Positions 1 to 14,400 of a stretch of DNA of 64,000 nt are shown here, one piece after another. Every line of letters begins with the position of its first letter. Positions within the stretch are counted from its first letter, which is position 1. A program made the translations under genes and the position numbers. The stretch is from Sophora flavescens (lineage: Eukaryota > Streptophyta > Magnoliopsida > Fabales > Fabaceae), in contig JAUPTC010000078.1 in NCBI GenBank assembly GCA_030762895.1, forward strand, positions 1 to 64,000. Reading direction: 5' to 3'. A model generated the notes under the pieces. It had not been told where the DNA came from. It saw only the letters and a program-made list of their open reading frames with translations, and did no database searches.

Positions 1-3000
1 CACTTAAATGGGCCTAACTTACTCATCTTAAGCCCAATTAAGGCATATGATACCTTGTTGGAAAGCTTATTCAGAGGCCCTTAATTTGGTCTAGGATTAG
101 GTTAGGATTAATAAGCAAAAATAGCAGTTTAGAGCCGCACAATCCAGAGAGAGACGGAAATTAGACAACTTTTACAATCATTGTTTTTGCTTTTACATTA
201 TTGGGCTTAATTGCTAAACATTGTTAATTTTCGGATTTTTCACTCATCCTGACCTTGTTGCCTTGCGCAGAGCATAACTAGAGCTACAGATATCGGATTT
301 TGGTGATCTTGATGTCCCTAGATAGATAAGGAAGAGACCTACAATTTTTGGTTTCCAATAATTATCAAATAGGCCAAAATCAAAGCTAAATTGAGCCCCG
401 AGTTCTCTGGCGTGGATCAGTGCGCAGTCCATGATATTCCTTCACTTAAATGGGCCTAACTTACTCATCTTAAGCCCAATTAAGGCATATGATACCTTGT
501 TGGAAAGCTTATTCAGAGGCCCTTAATTTGGTCTAGGGTTAGGTCAAGATTAATAAGCATAAATAGCAGTTTACAGCCGGACAAGCCAGAGAGACGGAAA
601 TTAGACAACTTTTACAATCATTGTTTTTTGCTTTTACATTATTGGGGTTCATTGCTAAACATTGTTAATTTTCGAATTTTTCACTCATCCTGGCCTTGTT
701 GCCTTGTGCAGAGCATAACTAGAGCTACAGATATCGGATTTTGGGGATCTTGCTGTCCCTAGTATGATAAGGATGAGACCTACATTTTCAGGTTTCACAA
801 GAATTGTCAAATTAGGCCAAAATCAAGGCTAAATTGGGTCCCGAGTTCTCTGGCGCGGATCAGTGCGCAGTCCATGATGTTCATTCACTTAAATGGGCCT
901 AACTTACTCAACTTAAGAACAATTAAGGCATATGATACCTTGTTGGAAAGCTTATTCAGAGGCAGGATTAACAAGCATACATGGCATTTTACAGCCGCAC
1001 AAACCAGAGAGACCGAAATTAGGCAACTTTTACAACCATTGTTTTTGCTTTTACATTATTGGTCTTAATTGGGCTTAATTGCTAAACATTGTTAATTTTC
1101 GGATTTTTCTCCCATCCTGACCTTGTTGCCTTGCGCAGAGTATAACTAGAGCTACAGATATCGGATTTTGGTGATCTTGCTGACCCTAGAAAGATATGGA
1201 AGAGACCTACAATTTCAGGTTTCACAAGAATTCTCAAATTAGGCCAAAATAAAGGCTAAATTGGGTCCCGAGTTCTCTGGCGCGGATCAGTGCGCAGTCC
1301 ATGATGTTCCTTCACTTAAATGGGCCTAACTAACTCACCTTAAGCCCAATTAAGGCATATGATACCTTGTTGGAAAGCTTTTTCAGAGGCCCTTAATTTG
1401 GTCTAGGGTTAGGTCAGGATTAATAAGCAAAAATAGCAGTTTACATCCGCACAAACCCGAGAGAGACGGAAATTAGACAACTTTTACAATCATTGTTTTT
1501 GCTTTTGCATTCTTGGGGTTAATTTCTAAACATTGTTAATTTTCCGATTTTTCACCCATCCTGACCTTGTTGCCTTGCGCAGAGCATAACTAGAGTACAG
1601 ATTTCGGTTTTTGGTGATCTTGCTGTCCCTAGAAAGATAAGGAAGAGACCTACAATTACAGGTTTCACAAGAATTGTCAAATTAGGCCAAAATCAAGGCT
1701 AAGTTGGGTCCCGAGTTCTCTGGCGCGGATCAGTGCGCAGTCCAAGATGTTCCTTCACTTAAATTGGACTAACTTACTCATCTTAAGCCCAATTAAGGCA
1801 TATGATACCTTGTTGGAAAGCTTATTCAGAGGCCCTTAATTTGATCTAGGGTTAGGTCATGATTAACAAGCATAAATAGCAGTTTACAGTCGCACAAGCC
1901 AGAGAGAGACGAAAATTAGACAACTTTTACAATCATTGTTTCTGCTTTTACATTATTGGGGTTAATTGCTAAACATTGTTAATTTTGGATTTTTCACTCA
2001 TCCTGACCTTGTTGCCTTGCGCAGAGCATAATAAGAGATACAGATATCGGTTTTTGGGGATCTTGCTGTCCCTAGAAAGATAAGGAAGAGACGTAAAATT
2101 TCAAGTTTCACAAGAATTGTCAAATTAGGCCAAAATCAAGGCTAAATTGGGTCCCGAGTTCTCTGGCGCGGATAAGTGCGCGGTCCAAGATGTACCTTCA
2201 CTTAAATGGGCATAACTTACTGATCTTAACCCCAATTAAGGTATATGATACCTTGTTGGAAAGCTTATTCAGAGGCCCTTAATTTGGTCTAGTGTTAGGT
2301 AAGGATTATAAGCATAAATAGCAGTTTACAGCCGCACAACCCAGAGAGAGACGGAAATTAGACAACTTTTACAATCATTGTTTTTGCTTTTAAATTACTG
2401 GGCTTAATTGCTAAACATTGTGAATTTTTGGATTTTTCACTCATCCTAACCTTGTTGCCTTGCGCAGAGCATAACTAGAGCTATAGATATCGGATTATGG
2501 TGATCTTGTTGTCCCTAGAAAGTTAAGGAAGAGACCTACAATTTCACGTTTCACTAGAAATGTCAAATTAAGCCAAAATCAAGGCTAAATTGGGTCCCGA
2601 GTTCTCGGGCATGGATCAGTGCACAGTCCATGATGTTCCTTCACTTAAATGGGCCTAACTTACTCATCTTAAGCCCAATTAAGGCATATGATACCTTGTT
2701 GGAAAGCTTATTCAGAGGCCCTTAATTTCTTCTAGGGTTAACTCATGATTAATAAGCATAAATAGCAGATTACAGCCGCACAGGCCAGAGAGAGACGTAA
2801 ATTAGACAACTTTTACAATCATTGTTTTTGATTTTACATTATTGGTCTTAATTGGGCTTAATTCCTAAACATTGTTAATTTTCAGATTTTTCACTCATCC
2901 TGACCTTGTTGCCTTGCGCAAAGCATAACTATAGCTACAGATATCGGATTTTTGTGATCTTGCTGTCCCTTGAAAGATAAGGAAGAAACCTACAATTTCA

Positions 3001-6000
3001 GGTTTCCCAAGAATTGTCAAATTAGGCCAAAATCAAGGCTAAATTGGGTCCCGAGTTCTCTGGTGTGGATCAGGCACAGTCCATGATGTTCCTTCACTAA
3101 AATAGGCCTAACTTACTCATCTTAAGCCCAATTAAGGCATATGATACCTTGTTGGAAAGCTTATTCAGAGGCCCTTAATTTGGTCTAGGGTTAGGTCAGG
3201 ATTAATAAGAATAAATAATAGTTTATAGCCGCACAAGCCAGAGAGAGACGGAAATTATACAACTTTTACAATCATTGTTTTTGCTTTTACATTATTGGGC
3301 ATAATTGCTAAACATTGTTAATTTTTTGATTTTTCACTCATCCTGACCTTGTTACCTTGCGCAGAGCATAACTAGAGCTACAGATATCGGATTTTCGAGA
3401 TCTTGATGTCCCAAGAAAGATAAGGAAGAGACCTACAATTTCTGATTCCACAAGAATTGACAAATTAGGCCAATATCAGGGCTAAATTGAGTCCCGAGTT
3501 CTCTGGCGCGGATCAGTGCGCAGTCCTTGATGTTCCTTCACTTAAATGGGCATAACTTACTCATCTTAAGCCCAATTAAGGCATATGAAACCTTGTTGAA
3601 AGCTTATTCAGAGGCCCTTAATTTGGTCTAGGGTTAGGTCAGGAATAATAAGCATCAATAGCAGTTTACAGCCGCACAAGCCAGAGAGAGACGAAAATTA
3701 GACAACTTTTACAATCATTGTTTTTGCTTTTACATTATTGGGCTTAATTGCTAAACATTGTTAATTTTCGGATTTTTCACTCATCCTGACCTTGTTGCCT
3801 TGCGCATAGCATAACTAGAGCTACAGATATCGGATTTTGGTGATCTTGCTGTCCCTAGAAAGCTAAGGAAGAGACCTATAATTTCAGGTTTACTAGAACT
3901 GTCAAAATAGGCCAAAATCAAGGCTAAATTGGGTCCGGCGTTCTCTGGCGCGGATCATTGCACAGTCCATGATGTTCCTTCACTTAAATGGGCCTTACTT
4001 ACTCATCTTAAGAACAATTAAGGCATATGATACCTTGTTGGAAATCTTATTCAGAGGCCTTTAATTTGGTCTAGGGTTAGGTCAGGATTAATAAGCATAA
4101 ATAGCAGTTTACAGCTGCACAAGCCAGAGGGACGGAAATTAGACAAATTTTATAATCATTGTTTTAGCTTTTACATTATTGGTCTTAATTGGGCTTAATT
4201 GTTAAACATTGTTAATTTTCGGATTTTTCTCTCATCCTGGCCTTGTTGTCTTGCGCAGAGCATAACTAGAGCTACAGATATCGGATTTTGGTGATCTTGC
4301 TGTCCCTAGAATGATAAGGAAGAGACCTACAATTTCAGGTTTCACAAGAATTGTCAAATTAGGCCAAAATCAAGGCTAAATTGGGTCCCGAGATCTTTGG
4401 CGCGGATTAGTATGCAGTCCATGATGTTCCTTCACTTAAATGGGCCTAGCTTACTCATCTTAAGCCCAATTAAGGCATATGATACCTTGTTGGAAAGCTT
4501 ATTCAGAGGCTCTTAATTTGGTCTAGGGTTAGGTCAGGATTAATAAGCATAAATAGTAGTTTAGAGCCGTACAATCCAGAAAGACGGAAATTTGAGAACT
4601 TTAACAATCATTGTTTTTGCTTTTACATTATTGGTCTTAATTGGGCTTAATTGCTAATCATTGTTAATTTTCGGATTTTTCGCTCATCCTGACCTTGTTG
4701 CCTTGCGCAGAACAAAACTAGAGCTACAAATATCGGATTTTGGTGATCTTGCTTGTCCCTAGAAAGATAAGGAAGAGACCTACAATTTCAGATTTCACAA
4801 GAATTGTCACATTAGGCCAAAAATCAAGGCTAAATTGGGTCCCCAGTTCTTTGGCGCGGATCAGTGCGCAGTCCATGATGTTCCTTCACTTAAATGGGCC
4901 TAACTTACTCATCTTAAGCCCAATTAAGGCATATCATACCTTGTTGGAAAGCGTATTCAGAGGCCCTTAATTTGGTCTAGGGTTAGGTCAGGATTAATAA
5001 GAATAAATAACAGTTTGCAGCCGCACAAGCCAGAGATAGACGAAAATTAGACAACTTTTACAGTCATTGTTTTTGCTTTTACATTATTGGGCTTAATTGC
5101 TAAACATTGTTAATATTCGGATTTTTCACTCATCCTAACCTTGTTGTCTTGCGCAGAGCATAACTAGAGCTACAGATATCGGATTTTGGTGATCTTGATG
5201 TCCCTAGAAAGATAAGGAAGAGACCTACAATTTCTGGTTTCAAAAGAATTGTCAAATTAGACCAAAATCAAGGCTTAATTGAGTCCCGAGTTCTCTGGCG
5301 CGGATCAGCGCGTAGTCCATGATGTTCCTTCACTTAAATTGACCTAACTTATTCATCTTAAGTCCAATTAAGGCATATGATACGTTGTTGGAAAGCTTAT
5401 TCAGAGGCCCTTAATTTGGTCTAGGGTTAGGTCAGGATTAATAAGCATAAATAGCAGTTTACAGACGCACAAGCCAGAGAGACGGAAATTAGATAACTTT
5501 TACAGTCATTGTTTTTGCTTTTACATTATTGGGCTTAATTGCTAAACATTGTTAATTTTTGGATTTTTGACTCATCCTGACCTTGTTGACTTGCACAAAG
5601 CATAACTAGAGCTACAGATATCGGATTTTGGTGATCTTGTTGTGCCTAGAAAGATAAGGAAGAGACCTACAATTTCAGGTTTCACAAGAATTGTCAAATT
5701 AGGCCAAAATCAAGGCTAAATTGGGTCCAGAGTTCTCTGGCGCGGATCAGTGCGCAGTCCATGATGTTCCTACACTTAAATTGGCCTAACTTACTCATCT
5801 TAAGCTTAATTATGGCATATGATACTTTGTTGGAAAGCTTATTCAGAGGCCCTTAATTTGGTCCAGGGTAAGGTCAGGATTAATAAGTATAAATAGCAGT
5901 TTACAGCCACACAAGCAAGAGAGAGACGGAAATTAGACAACTTTTACAATCATTGTTTTTGCTTTTACATTATTGGGCTTAATTGGGCATAATTGCTAAA

Positions 6001-9000
6001 CATTGTTAATTTTCGGATTTTTCACTCATCCTGACCTCGTTGCCTTGCGTAGAGCATAACTTGAGCTACAGATATCGGATTTTGGTGATCTTACTGTCCC
6101 TAGAAAGATAAGGAAGAGGCCTACAATTTCAGGTTGCACAAGAATTGTCAAATTAGGCCAAAATCAAGGCAAAACTGGGTCCCGAGTTCTCTGGCGCGCA
6201 TCAGTGTGCAGTCCTTGATGTTCCTTCTCTTAAATGGGCCTAACTTACTCATCTTAAGCCCAATTAAGGCATATGATACCTTGTTGTAAAGCTTATTCAG
6301 AGGCCCTTAATTTGGTCTATGGTTAGGTCCGGATTAATAAAGATAAATAGCAGTTTACAGCTACACAAGCCAGAAAGAGATGGAAATTAGACAACTTTTA
6401 CAATCATTGTTTTTGCTTTTACATTATTGGGCTTAATTGCTAAACATTATTAATTTTCAGATTTTTCACTCATCCTGACCTCGTTGCATTGCGCAGAGCT
6501 ATAACTAGAGCTACAGATATCGGATTTCGGTGATCTTGCTGTCCCTAGAAAGATAAGGAAGAGACCTACAATTTCATGTTTCACAAGAATTGTCAAATTA
6601 GGCCAAAATCAAGGCTAAATTGGGTCCCGAGTTCTCTGGCGTGGATCAGTATGCAGTCCATGATGTTCCTTCACTTAAATGGGCCTAACTTACTCATCTT
6701 AAGCCCAATTAAGGTATATGATACCTTGTTGGAAAGCTTATTCAGAGGCCCTTAATTTGGTCTAGGGTTAGGTCAGGATTAATAAACATAAATAGCAGTT
6801 TAAAGACGCACAAGCCAGAGAGAGATGGAAATTAGACAACTTTTGCAATCATTGTTTTTGCTTTTACATTATTGGGCTTAATTTGGCTTAATTGCTAAAC
6901 ATTGTTAATTTTCGTATTTTTAACTCAGCCTGACCTTGTTGCCTTGCGCCGATCATAACTAGAGCTACATATATCGGATTTTGGTTATCTTGATGTCCCT
7001 AGAAAGATAAGGAAGAGACCTACAATTTCAGGTTTAGGCCAAAATCAAGGCTAAATTGGGTCCCGAGTTCTCTGGCGCGGATCAGTGCGCAGTCCATGAT
7101 GTTCCTTCACTTAAATGGGCCTAACTTACTCATCTTAAAGCCAATTAAGGCATATGATACCTTGTGGGAAATCGTATTCAGAGGCCCTTAATCTGGTCTA
7201 GGGTTAGGCCATGATTAATAAACATAAATTGCAATTTACAGCCGCACACGCCAGAGTGAGACGGAAATTAGACAAGTTTTACCATCATTGTTTTTGCTTT
7301 TACATTATTTGGCTTAATCGGGCTTAATTGCTAAACATTGTTAATTTTCGGATTTTTCACTCATCCTGACTTTGTTGTCTTGCGCAGAGCATAACTAGAG
7401 CTACAGATATCGGATTTTGGTGATCTTGTTGTCCCTAGAAAGATAAGGAAGAGACCTACAATTTCAGGTTTCACAAGAATTGTCAAATTAGGCCAAAATC
7501 AAGGCTAACTTGGGTCCCGAGATCTCTGGCGCGGATCAGTGTGCAGTCCATGATGTTCCTTCACTTAAATGGGCCTAACTTACTCATCTTAAGCCCAATT
7601 AAGGCATATGATACCTTGTTGGAAAGCTTATTCAGAGGCGCTTAATTTGGTCTAGTGTTAGGTCAGGATTAATAAGCATAAATAGCAGTTTACAGCCGCA
7701 CAAGCCAGAGAGAGACGGAAATTAGACAACTTTTACAATCATTGTTTTTGCTTTTACATTATTGGGCTTAATTTGGCTTAATTGCTAAACATTATTAATT
7801 TTCGGATTTTTAACTCAGCCTGACCTTGTTGCCTTGCGCCGATCATAACTAGAGCTACATATATCAGATTTGGGTTATTTTGATGTCCCTAGAAAGATAA
7901 GGAAGAGACCTACAATTTAAGGTTTAGGCCAAAATCAAGGCTAAATTGGGTCCCGAGTTCTCTGGCGCGGATCAGTGCGCCGTCCATGATGTTCCTTCAC
8001 TTAAATGGGCCTAACTTACTCATCCTAAATCCAATTAAGGCATATGATACCTTGTGGGAAATCTTATTCAGAGGCCCTTAATCTGGTCTAGGGTTAGGCC
8101 AGGATTAATAAGCATAAATAGAAATTTACAGCCGCACACGCCAGAGTGAGATGGAAATTAGACAAGTTTTACCATCATTGTTTTTGCTTTTACATTATTG
8201 GGCTTAATCGGGCTTAATTGCTAAACATTGTTAATTTTCGGATTTTTCACTCATCCTGGCCTTGTTGTCTTGCGCAGAGCATAACTAGAGCTACAGATAT
8301 CGGATTTTGGTGATCTTGCTGTCCCTAGAATGATAAGGAAGAGACCTACAATTTCAGGTTTCACAAGAATTGTCAAATTAGGCCAAAATCAAGGCTAAAT
8401 TGGGTCCCGAGATCTCTGGCGCGGATCAGTATGCAGTCCATGATGTTCCTTCACTTAAATGGGCCTAACTTACTCATCTTAAGCCCAATTAAGGTATATG
8501 ATACCTTGTTGGAAAGCTTATTCAGAGGCCCTTAATTTGGTCTAGGGTTAGGTCAGGATTAATAAACATAAATAGTAGTTTACAGCTGCACAAGCCAGAG
8601 AGAGATGGAAATTAGACAACTTTTACAATCATTGTTTTTGCTTTTACATTATTGGGCTTACTTTGGCTTAATTGCTGAACATTGTTAATTTTCGGATTTT
8701 TAACTCATCGCTGACCTTGTTGCCTTGCGCCGATCATAACTAGAGCTACATATATCGGATTTTGGTTATCTTGATGTCCCTAGAAAGATAAGGAAGAGAC
8801 CTACAATTTCATGTTTCACAAGAATTGTCAAATTAGGACAAAATCAAGGCTAAATTGGGTCCCGAGTTCTCTGGCGTGGATCAGTATGCAGTCCACGATG
8901 TTCCTTCACTTAAATGGGCCTAACTTACTCATCTTAAGCCTAATTAAGGTATATGATACCTTGTTGGAAAGCTTATTCAGAGGCCCTTAATTTGGTCTAG

Positions 9001-11437
9001 GGTTAGGTCAGGATTAATAAACATAAATAGCAGTTTAAAGCCGCACAAGCCAGAGAGAGATAGAAATTAGACAACTTTTACAATCATTGTTTTTGCTTTT
9101 ACATTATTGGGCTTAATTTGGCTTAATTTCTAAACATTGTTAATTTTCGGATTTTTAACTCAGCCTGACCTTGTTGCCTTGCGCCGATCATAACTAGAGC
9201 TGCATATATCGGATTTTGGTTATCTTGATGTCCCTAGAAAGATAAGGAAGAGACCTACAATTTCAGGTTTAGGCCAAAATCAAGGCTAAATTGGGTCCCG
9301 AGTTCTCTGGCGCGGATCGGTCATGCAGTCAATGATGTTCCTTCACTTAAATGGGCCTAACTTACTCATCTTAAAGCCAATTAAGGCATATGATACCTTG
9401 TGGGAAATCTTATTCAGAGGCCCTTAATCTGGTCTAGGGTTAGGCCAGGATTAATAAGCATAAATAGCAATTTACAGCGGCACACGCCAGAGTGAGATGG
9501 AAATTAGACAAGTTTTACCATCATTGTTTTTGATTTTACATTATTGGGCTTAATCGGGCTTAATTGCTAAACATTGTTAATATTCGGATTTTTCACTCAT
9601 CCTGACCTTGTTACCTTTTGCAGAGCCTAACTAGAGCTACAGATATCCGATTTTGGTGATCTTGCTGTCCCTAGAAAGATAAGGAAGAGACCTACAATTT
9701 CATGTTTCACAAGAATTGTCAAATTAGGCCAAAATCAAGGCTAAATTTGGTCCCGAGTTCTCTGGCACGGATCAGTGCGCAGTCCATGATGTTCCTTCAC
9801 TTAAATGGGCCTAACTTACTCATCTTAAGCCCAATTAAGGCCCATGATACCTTGTTGGAAAGCTTATTCAGAGGCCCTCAATTTGGTGTAGGGTTAGGTC
9901 AGGATTAACAACCATAAATAGCAGTTTACAGCCGCACAAGCCAGAGAGAGATGGAAATTAGACAACTTTTACAATTATTGTTTTTGCTTTTACATTATTG
10001 GGCATAATCGGGCTTAATTGCTAAACATTGTTAATTTTCAGATTTTTCACTCATCCTGACCTTGTTGCCTTACGCAGTGCATAACTAAAGCTACAGATAT
10101 TGGATTTTGGTGATCTTGCTGTCCCTAGAAAGATAAGGAAGAGACCTACAATTTCAGGTGACACAAGAATTGCCAAATTAGGCCAAAATCAAGGCTAAAT
10201 TGAATCCTGAGTTCTCTGGCGCGGATCAGTGCGCACTCCATGATGTTCCTTCACTTAAATGGGCCTAACTTACTCATCTTAAGCCCAATTAAGGCATATG
10301 ATACCTTGTTGGAAAGCTTATTCAGAGGCCCTTAATTTGGTCTAGGGTTAGCTATGGATTAATAAGCATAAATAGCAGTTTACATCTGCACAAGCCAGAG
10401 TGAGATGGAAATTAGACAACTTTTACATTCATTGATTTTTGCTTTTACATTATTGGGATTAATTGCTAAACATTGTTAATTTTCTGATTTTTCACTCATC
10501 CCGACCTTCTTGCTTTGAGAAGAGCATAACTAGAGCTACATATATCGGATTTTGGTGATCTTGCCGTCCCTAGATAGATAAGGAAGAGACCTACAATTTC
10601 TGGTTTTACAAGAATTGTCAAATTAGGCCAAAATCAAGGCTAAATTGGGTCCCGATTTCTCCGGCGCGGATCAGTGGGAAGTCCATGATGTTCCTTCACT
10701 TAAATGGGCCAAACGTACTCATCTTTAGCCCAATTAAGGGGCATGTGATACCTTGTGGGAAAGCTTATTCAGAGGCCCTTAATTTGGTCTAGGGTTATGT
10801 CAGGATTAATAAGCATAAATAGCAGTTTATAGCCGCACAAGCCAGAGAGACGGAAATTGGACCACTTTTACAATCATTGTTTTTGCTTTTACATTATTGG
10901 GCATAATCGGGCTTAACTGCTAAACATTGTTAATTTTCGGATTTTTCACTCATCTTGACCTTGATTCCTTGCGCAGAGCATAACTAGAGCTACAAATATC
11001 GGATTTTGGTGATCTTGTTGTCCCTAGAAAGATAAGGAAGAGACCTACAATTTCAGGGTTCACAAGAATTGTCAAATTAGGCCAAAATCAAGGCTAAAAT
11101 GGGTCCCGAGTTCTCTGGCGCGGATCAGTGCGCAATCCATGATGTTTCTTCACTTAGATGGGCCTAACTTACTCATCTTAAGCCCAATTAAGGCATATGA
11201 TACCTTGTTGAAATGCTTATTCAGAGGCCTTTAATTTGGTATAGGGTTAGGTCACGATTAATAAGCATAAATTGCAGTTTACAGCCGCGCAAGCCGAGAG
11301 AGATGGAAATTAGACAACTTTTACAATCATTGTTTTTGCTTTTACATTATTGGGCTTAAATGGGCTTAATTGCTAAACATTGTTAATTTTCGGATTTTTC
11401 ATTCATCCTGACCTTGTTGCCTTGCGCAGAGCATAAC
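1..11437. repeat. Tandem satellite array, monomer about 450 bp
   Basis: Head-to-tail satellite. Taking the conserved CTTAAATGGG box as phase, monomers start near 3, 445, 888, 1315, 1758, 2201, 2644, 3096, 3541, 3983, 4435, 4889, 5333, 5775, 6229, 6674, 7110, 7564, 8000, 8454, 8909, 9345, 9800, 10254, 10699 and 11153. That is 25 full copies plus a last copy cut at 11437. Lengths fall in classes: about 442-445, 452-455 (an extra GGGCTTAATT-like 10-11 bp), 436 (about 19 bp lost) and one of 427. Most copies carry HindIII (AAGCTT), NdeI (CATATG) and EcoRV (GATATC) sites, so a HindIII ladder is expected. No long ORF is conserved between monomers and I see no coding function. The array runs off the left edge. 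I do not recognise the family. Confidence 0.97.
6674..9799. repeat. Higher-order (two-monomer) domain inside the satellite
   Basis: Monomer types alternate here. Type A (6674, 7564, 8909; 436 bp) lacks about 19 bp after CAGGTTT or AAGGTTT and carries CGCCGATCATAAC and CTACATATATC or CTGCATATATC. Type B (7110, 8000, 9345; 454-455 bp) carries CACACGCCAGAGTGAGA, TTTTACCATCATTG and a duplicated GGGCTTAAT. The order is A-B-A-B-C-A-B, where C (8454) is A-like but keeps the 19 bp that A lost. The A+B period is about 890 bp. Neighbouring A's resemble each other more than they resemble adjacent B's, which is the mark of recent amplification of a dimer. Confidence 0.8.
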
Positions 11438-14400
11438 GACCCAAGTTTTGACCCAAAACCCTAATTCTAACCCTATTTTGATCCAAAACCCTATTTTTAA
11501 CTCAAAACCCTAATTCAAACCCTAAACCCTAATATTGACCTTAAACCCAAAATTTGACCCAAAAACCTAATTTTGACCCGTAACCCTAATTTTAATGCAA
11601 ACCCCTAATTCTAACACTATTTTTGACCGAAATCCCTCTTTTAAACTCAAAACCCTATTTCAAACCCTAAACCCTAAATCTTACCCAGAACCCTAATTTT
11701 GACCCTAATTTTAAACCAAAACCCTAATTCTAACCGTATTTTTGACCCAAAACCCTATTTTAAATTCAAAACCCTATTTCAAACCCTAAACCCTATTTAT
11801 GATCCGAAACCCTACATTTGACACCGCACCCTAATTTTGACCCAAAACCCTAATTTTAAACGACAACCCTAATTTTAACCCACAGCCCTAATTTTGACCC
11901 AAAACCCTAATTCTAACCCTATTTTTGACCCAAAATCCTATTTTTAACTCAAAACCCTAATTCTAACCCTAATTTTGACCCTAAACCCAAAATTTGACCA
12001 AAAACCCTAATTTTAACCCAAAACCCTAATTCTAACCCTATTTATGACCCAAAAACCTATTTTTAACTCAAAACCCTAATTCAAACCCTAAACCCTATGT
12101 TTGACCCAAAATCGTAATTTTAACCCAAAGCCCTAATTTTGACCTAAAACCCTAATTCTAACACTATTTTTGACCCAAAACCCTATTTTAAAATCAAAAC
12201 CCGATTACAAACCCAAAACAATAATTTTGACCCTAAACCCTATATTTGACCCCCAAACCCTAATTTTGACCCGAAACCCTAATTTTAACCCAAATCATAA
12301 TTCTAACCAAATTCTAACCCTAAGCCCTAATTTTGACACATAACCCTAATTTTAACCCAAAACCCTAATTCTAACCCTATTTTTGACCCAAAAACATATC
12401 TTCCACTCGAAAGCCTAATTCAACCCCTAAACCCTAATTTGTACCAAAAACCCTAATTTTGACCGAAAACTTTAAGTTTAACCCGGAGCCCTAATTTTGA
12501 CCCAAACACCTAATACTAACCATATTTTTAACCTAAAACCCTATTTTAAACTCAACCATATTTCAAACCCTAAACCCTAACTTTGACCATAAACCCAAAA
12601 TTTGACCCAAAAACCTAATTTTAACCCCGAAACCCTAATTCTAACCCCGAAACCCTAATTCTAACCGTATTTTTGACCCAAAACCCTATTTTTAACCCAA
12701 AACCTTAATTCAAACCCTAAACCCTAATTTTGACACAAAACCCAAGTTTTGACCCAAAACCCTAATTCTAATCCTATTTTGACCCAAAACCCTATTTTAA
12801 ACTCAAAACCTTAATTCAAACCCTAAACCCTAATTTTGATCCTAAACCTTAAATTTGACCCAGAACCCGAATTTTTCCCAAAACCCTAATTTTAACCCAA
12901 AACCCTAATTCTAACCCAATTTTTGACCCAAAACCCTATTTTAAACTCAAAACCTAATTCAAACCATAAACCCTAAATTTGACCCAGAACCCTAATTTTG
13001 ACCCGAAACCCTAAATTTACCCAAAAGTCTAATTCTAACCCTATTTCAAACCCTAAACCCTGATTTTGACCCAGAACCCTAATTTTGACCCGAAACCCTA
13101 AATTTTAACCCAAAACCCTAATTTTAACACTATTTTTGACCCACAACCCTATTTTAAACTCAACCCTAATTCAAACCCTAAACCCTAATTTTGATCCTAA
13201 ACACTAATTTTAACCCAAAACCCTAATTGTAACCCAAAGCCCTAATTTTGACCCAAAACCCTAATTCTAACCCTATTTTTGACCCAAACCCTATTTTAAA
13301 CTAAAAACACTATTTCAAACCTTAAACCCTAATTTTGACCCTAAACCCTAAATCTGACCAAGAACCCTAATTTTGACCCAAAACCCTAATTTTAAGCCAA
13401 AACCCAAATTCTAACCCTATTTTTGACCCAAAACCCTATTTGTAACTCAAAACCTTAATTCAAACCCTAAACTCTAATTTTGACCCAAAACCCTATTTGT
13501 AACTCAAAACCTTAACTCAAACCCTAAACTCTAATTTTGAGTCAAAACCCTAATTTGGACCCAATACCCAAATTTTAACCCCAAACCCTAATTCTAACCT
13601 TATTTTTGACCCAAACTCCTATTTTTAACTCAAAACCTTAATTCAAACCCTAAACCCTAATTTTGACCCAAAACCCAAATTTGGACCCAAAACCCAAGTT
13701 TTGACCCAAAACCCTAATTCTAACCCTATTTTGACCCAAAACTCTATTTTTAACTCAAAACCCTAATTCAAAATTCAAACCCTAAACCCTAATTTTGACC
13801 TTAAACCCAAAATTTGACCCAAAAACCTAATTTTGACCCGTAACCCTAATTTTAATGCAAACCCCTAATTCTAACCCTATTTTTGACCCAAAACCCTCTT
13901 TTAAACTCAAAACCCTATTTCAAACCCTAAACCCTAAATCTTACCCATGACCCTAATTTTAAACCAAAACCCTAATTCTAACCCTATTTTGACCAAAAAC
14001 CATATTTTAACCAAGAGGCTTAATTTTAACTGAAAACCCTAATACTAACCTTATTTTTGACCCAAAACCCTATTTTAAACTCAAAACCCTATTTCAAACC
14101 CTAAATCCTAACTTTGACCATAAACCCAAAATTTGAACCAAAAACCTAATTTTGACTCGAAACCCTAATTTTGACCCAAAACCCTAATTTTACCCAAAAC
14201 CCAAATTCTATCCCAAAGCCCTAATTTTGACCCAGAACCCTAATTTTAACCCAAAACCCTAATTCTAACCCTATTTTTGTCCCAAAAACCTATTTTTAAC
14301 TCCAAACCCTAATTCAAACCCTAAACCCTAATTTGTACCAAAAACCCTAATTTTGACCCAAAACCCTAATTTTGACCAAAAACCCTAATTCTAACCATAT

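Noticed and set aside
244..1068. Short ORFs in the satellite (244-432, 874-1068; also 4740-4970, 9702-9908)
   Set aside because: They are not kept open from monomer to monomer and match no family; they are chance frames in tandem DNA.
1..11437. CRISPR-like array
   Set aside because: The whole 450-bp unit is repeated without unique spacers, and the context is a plant genome.
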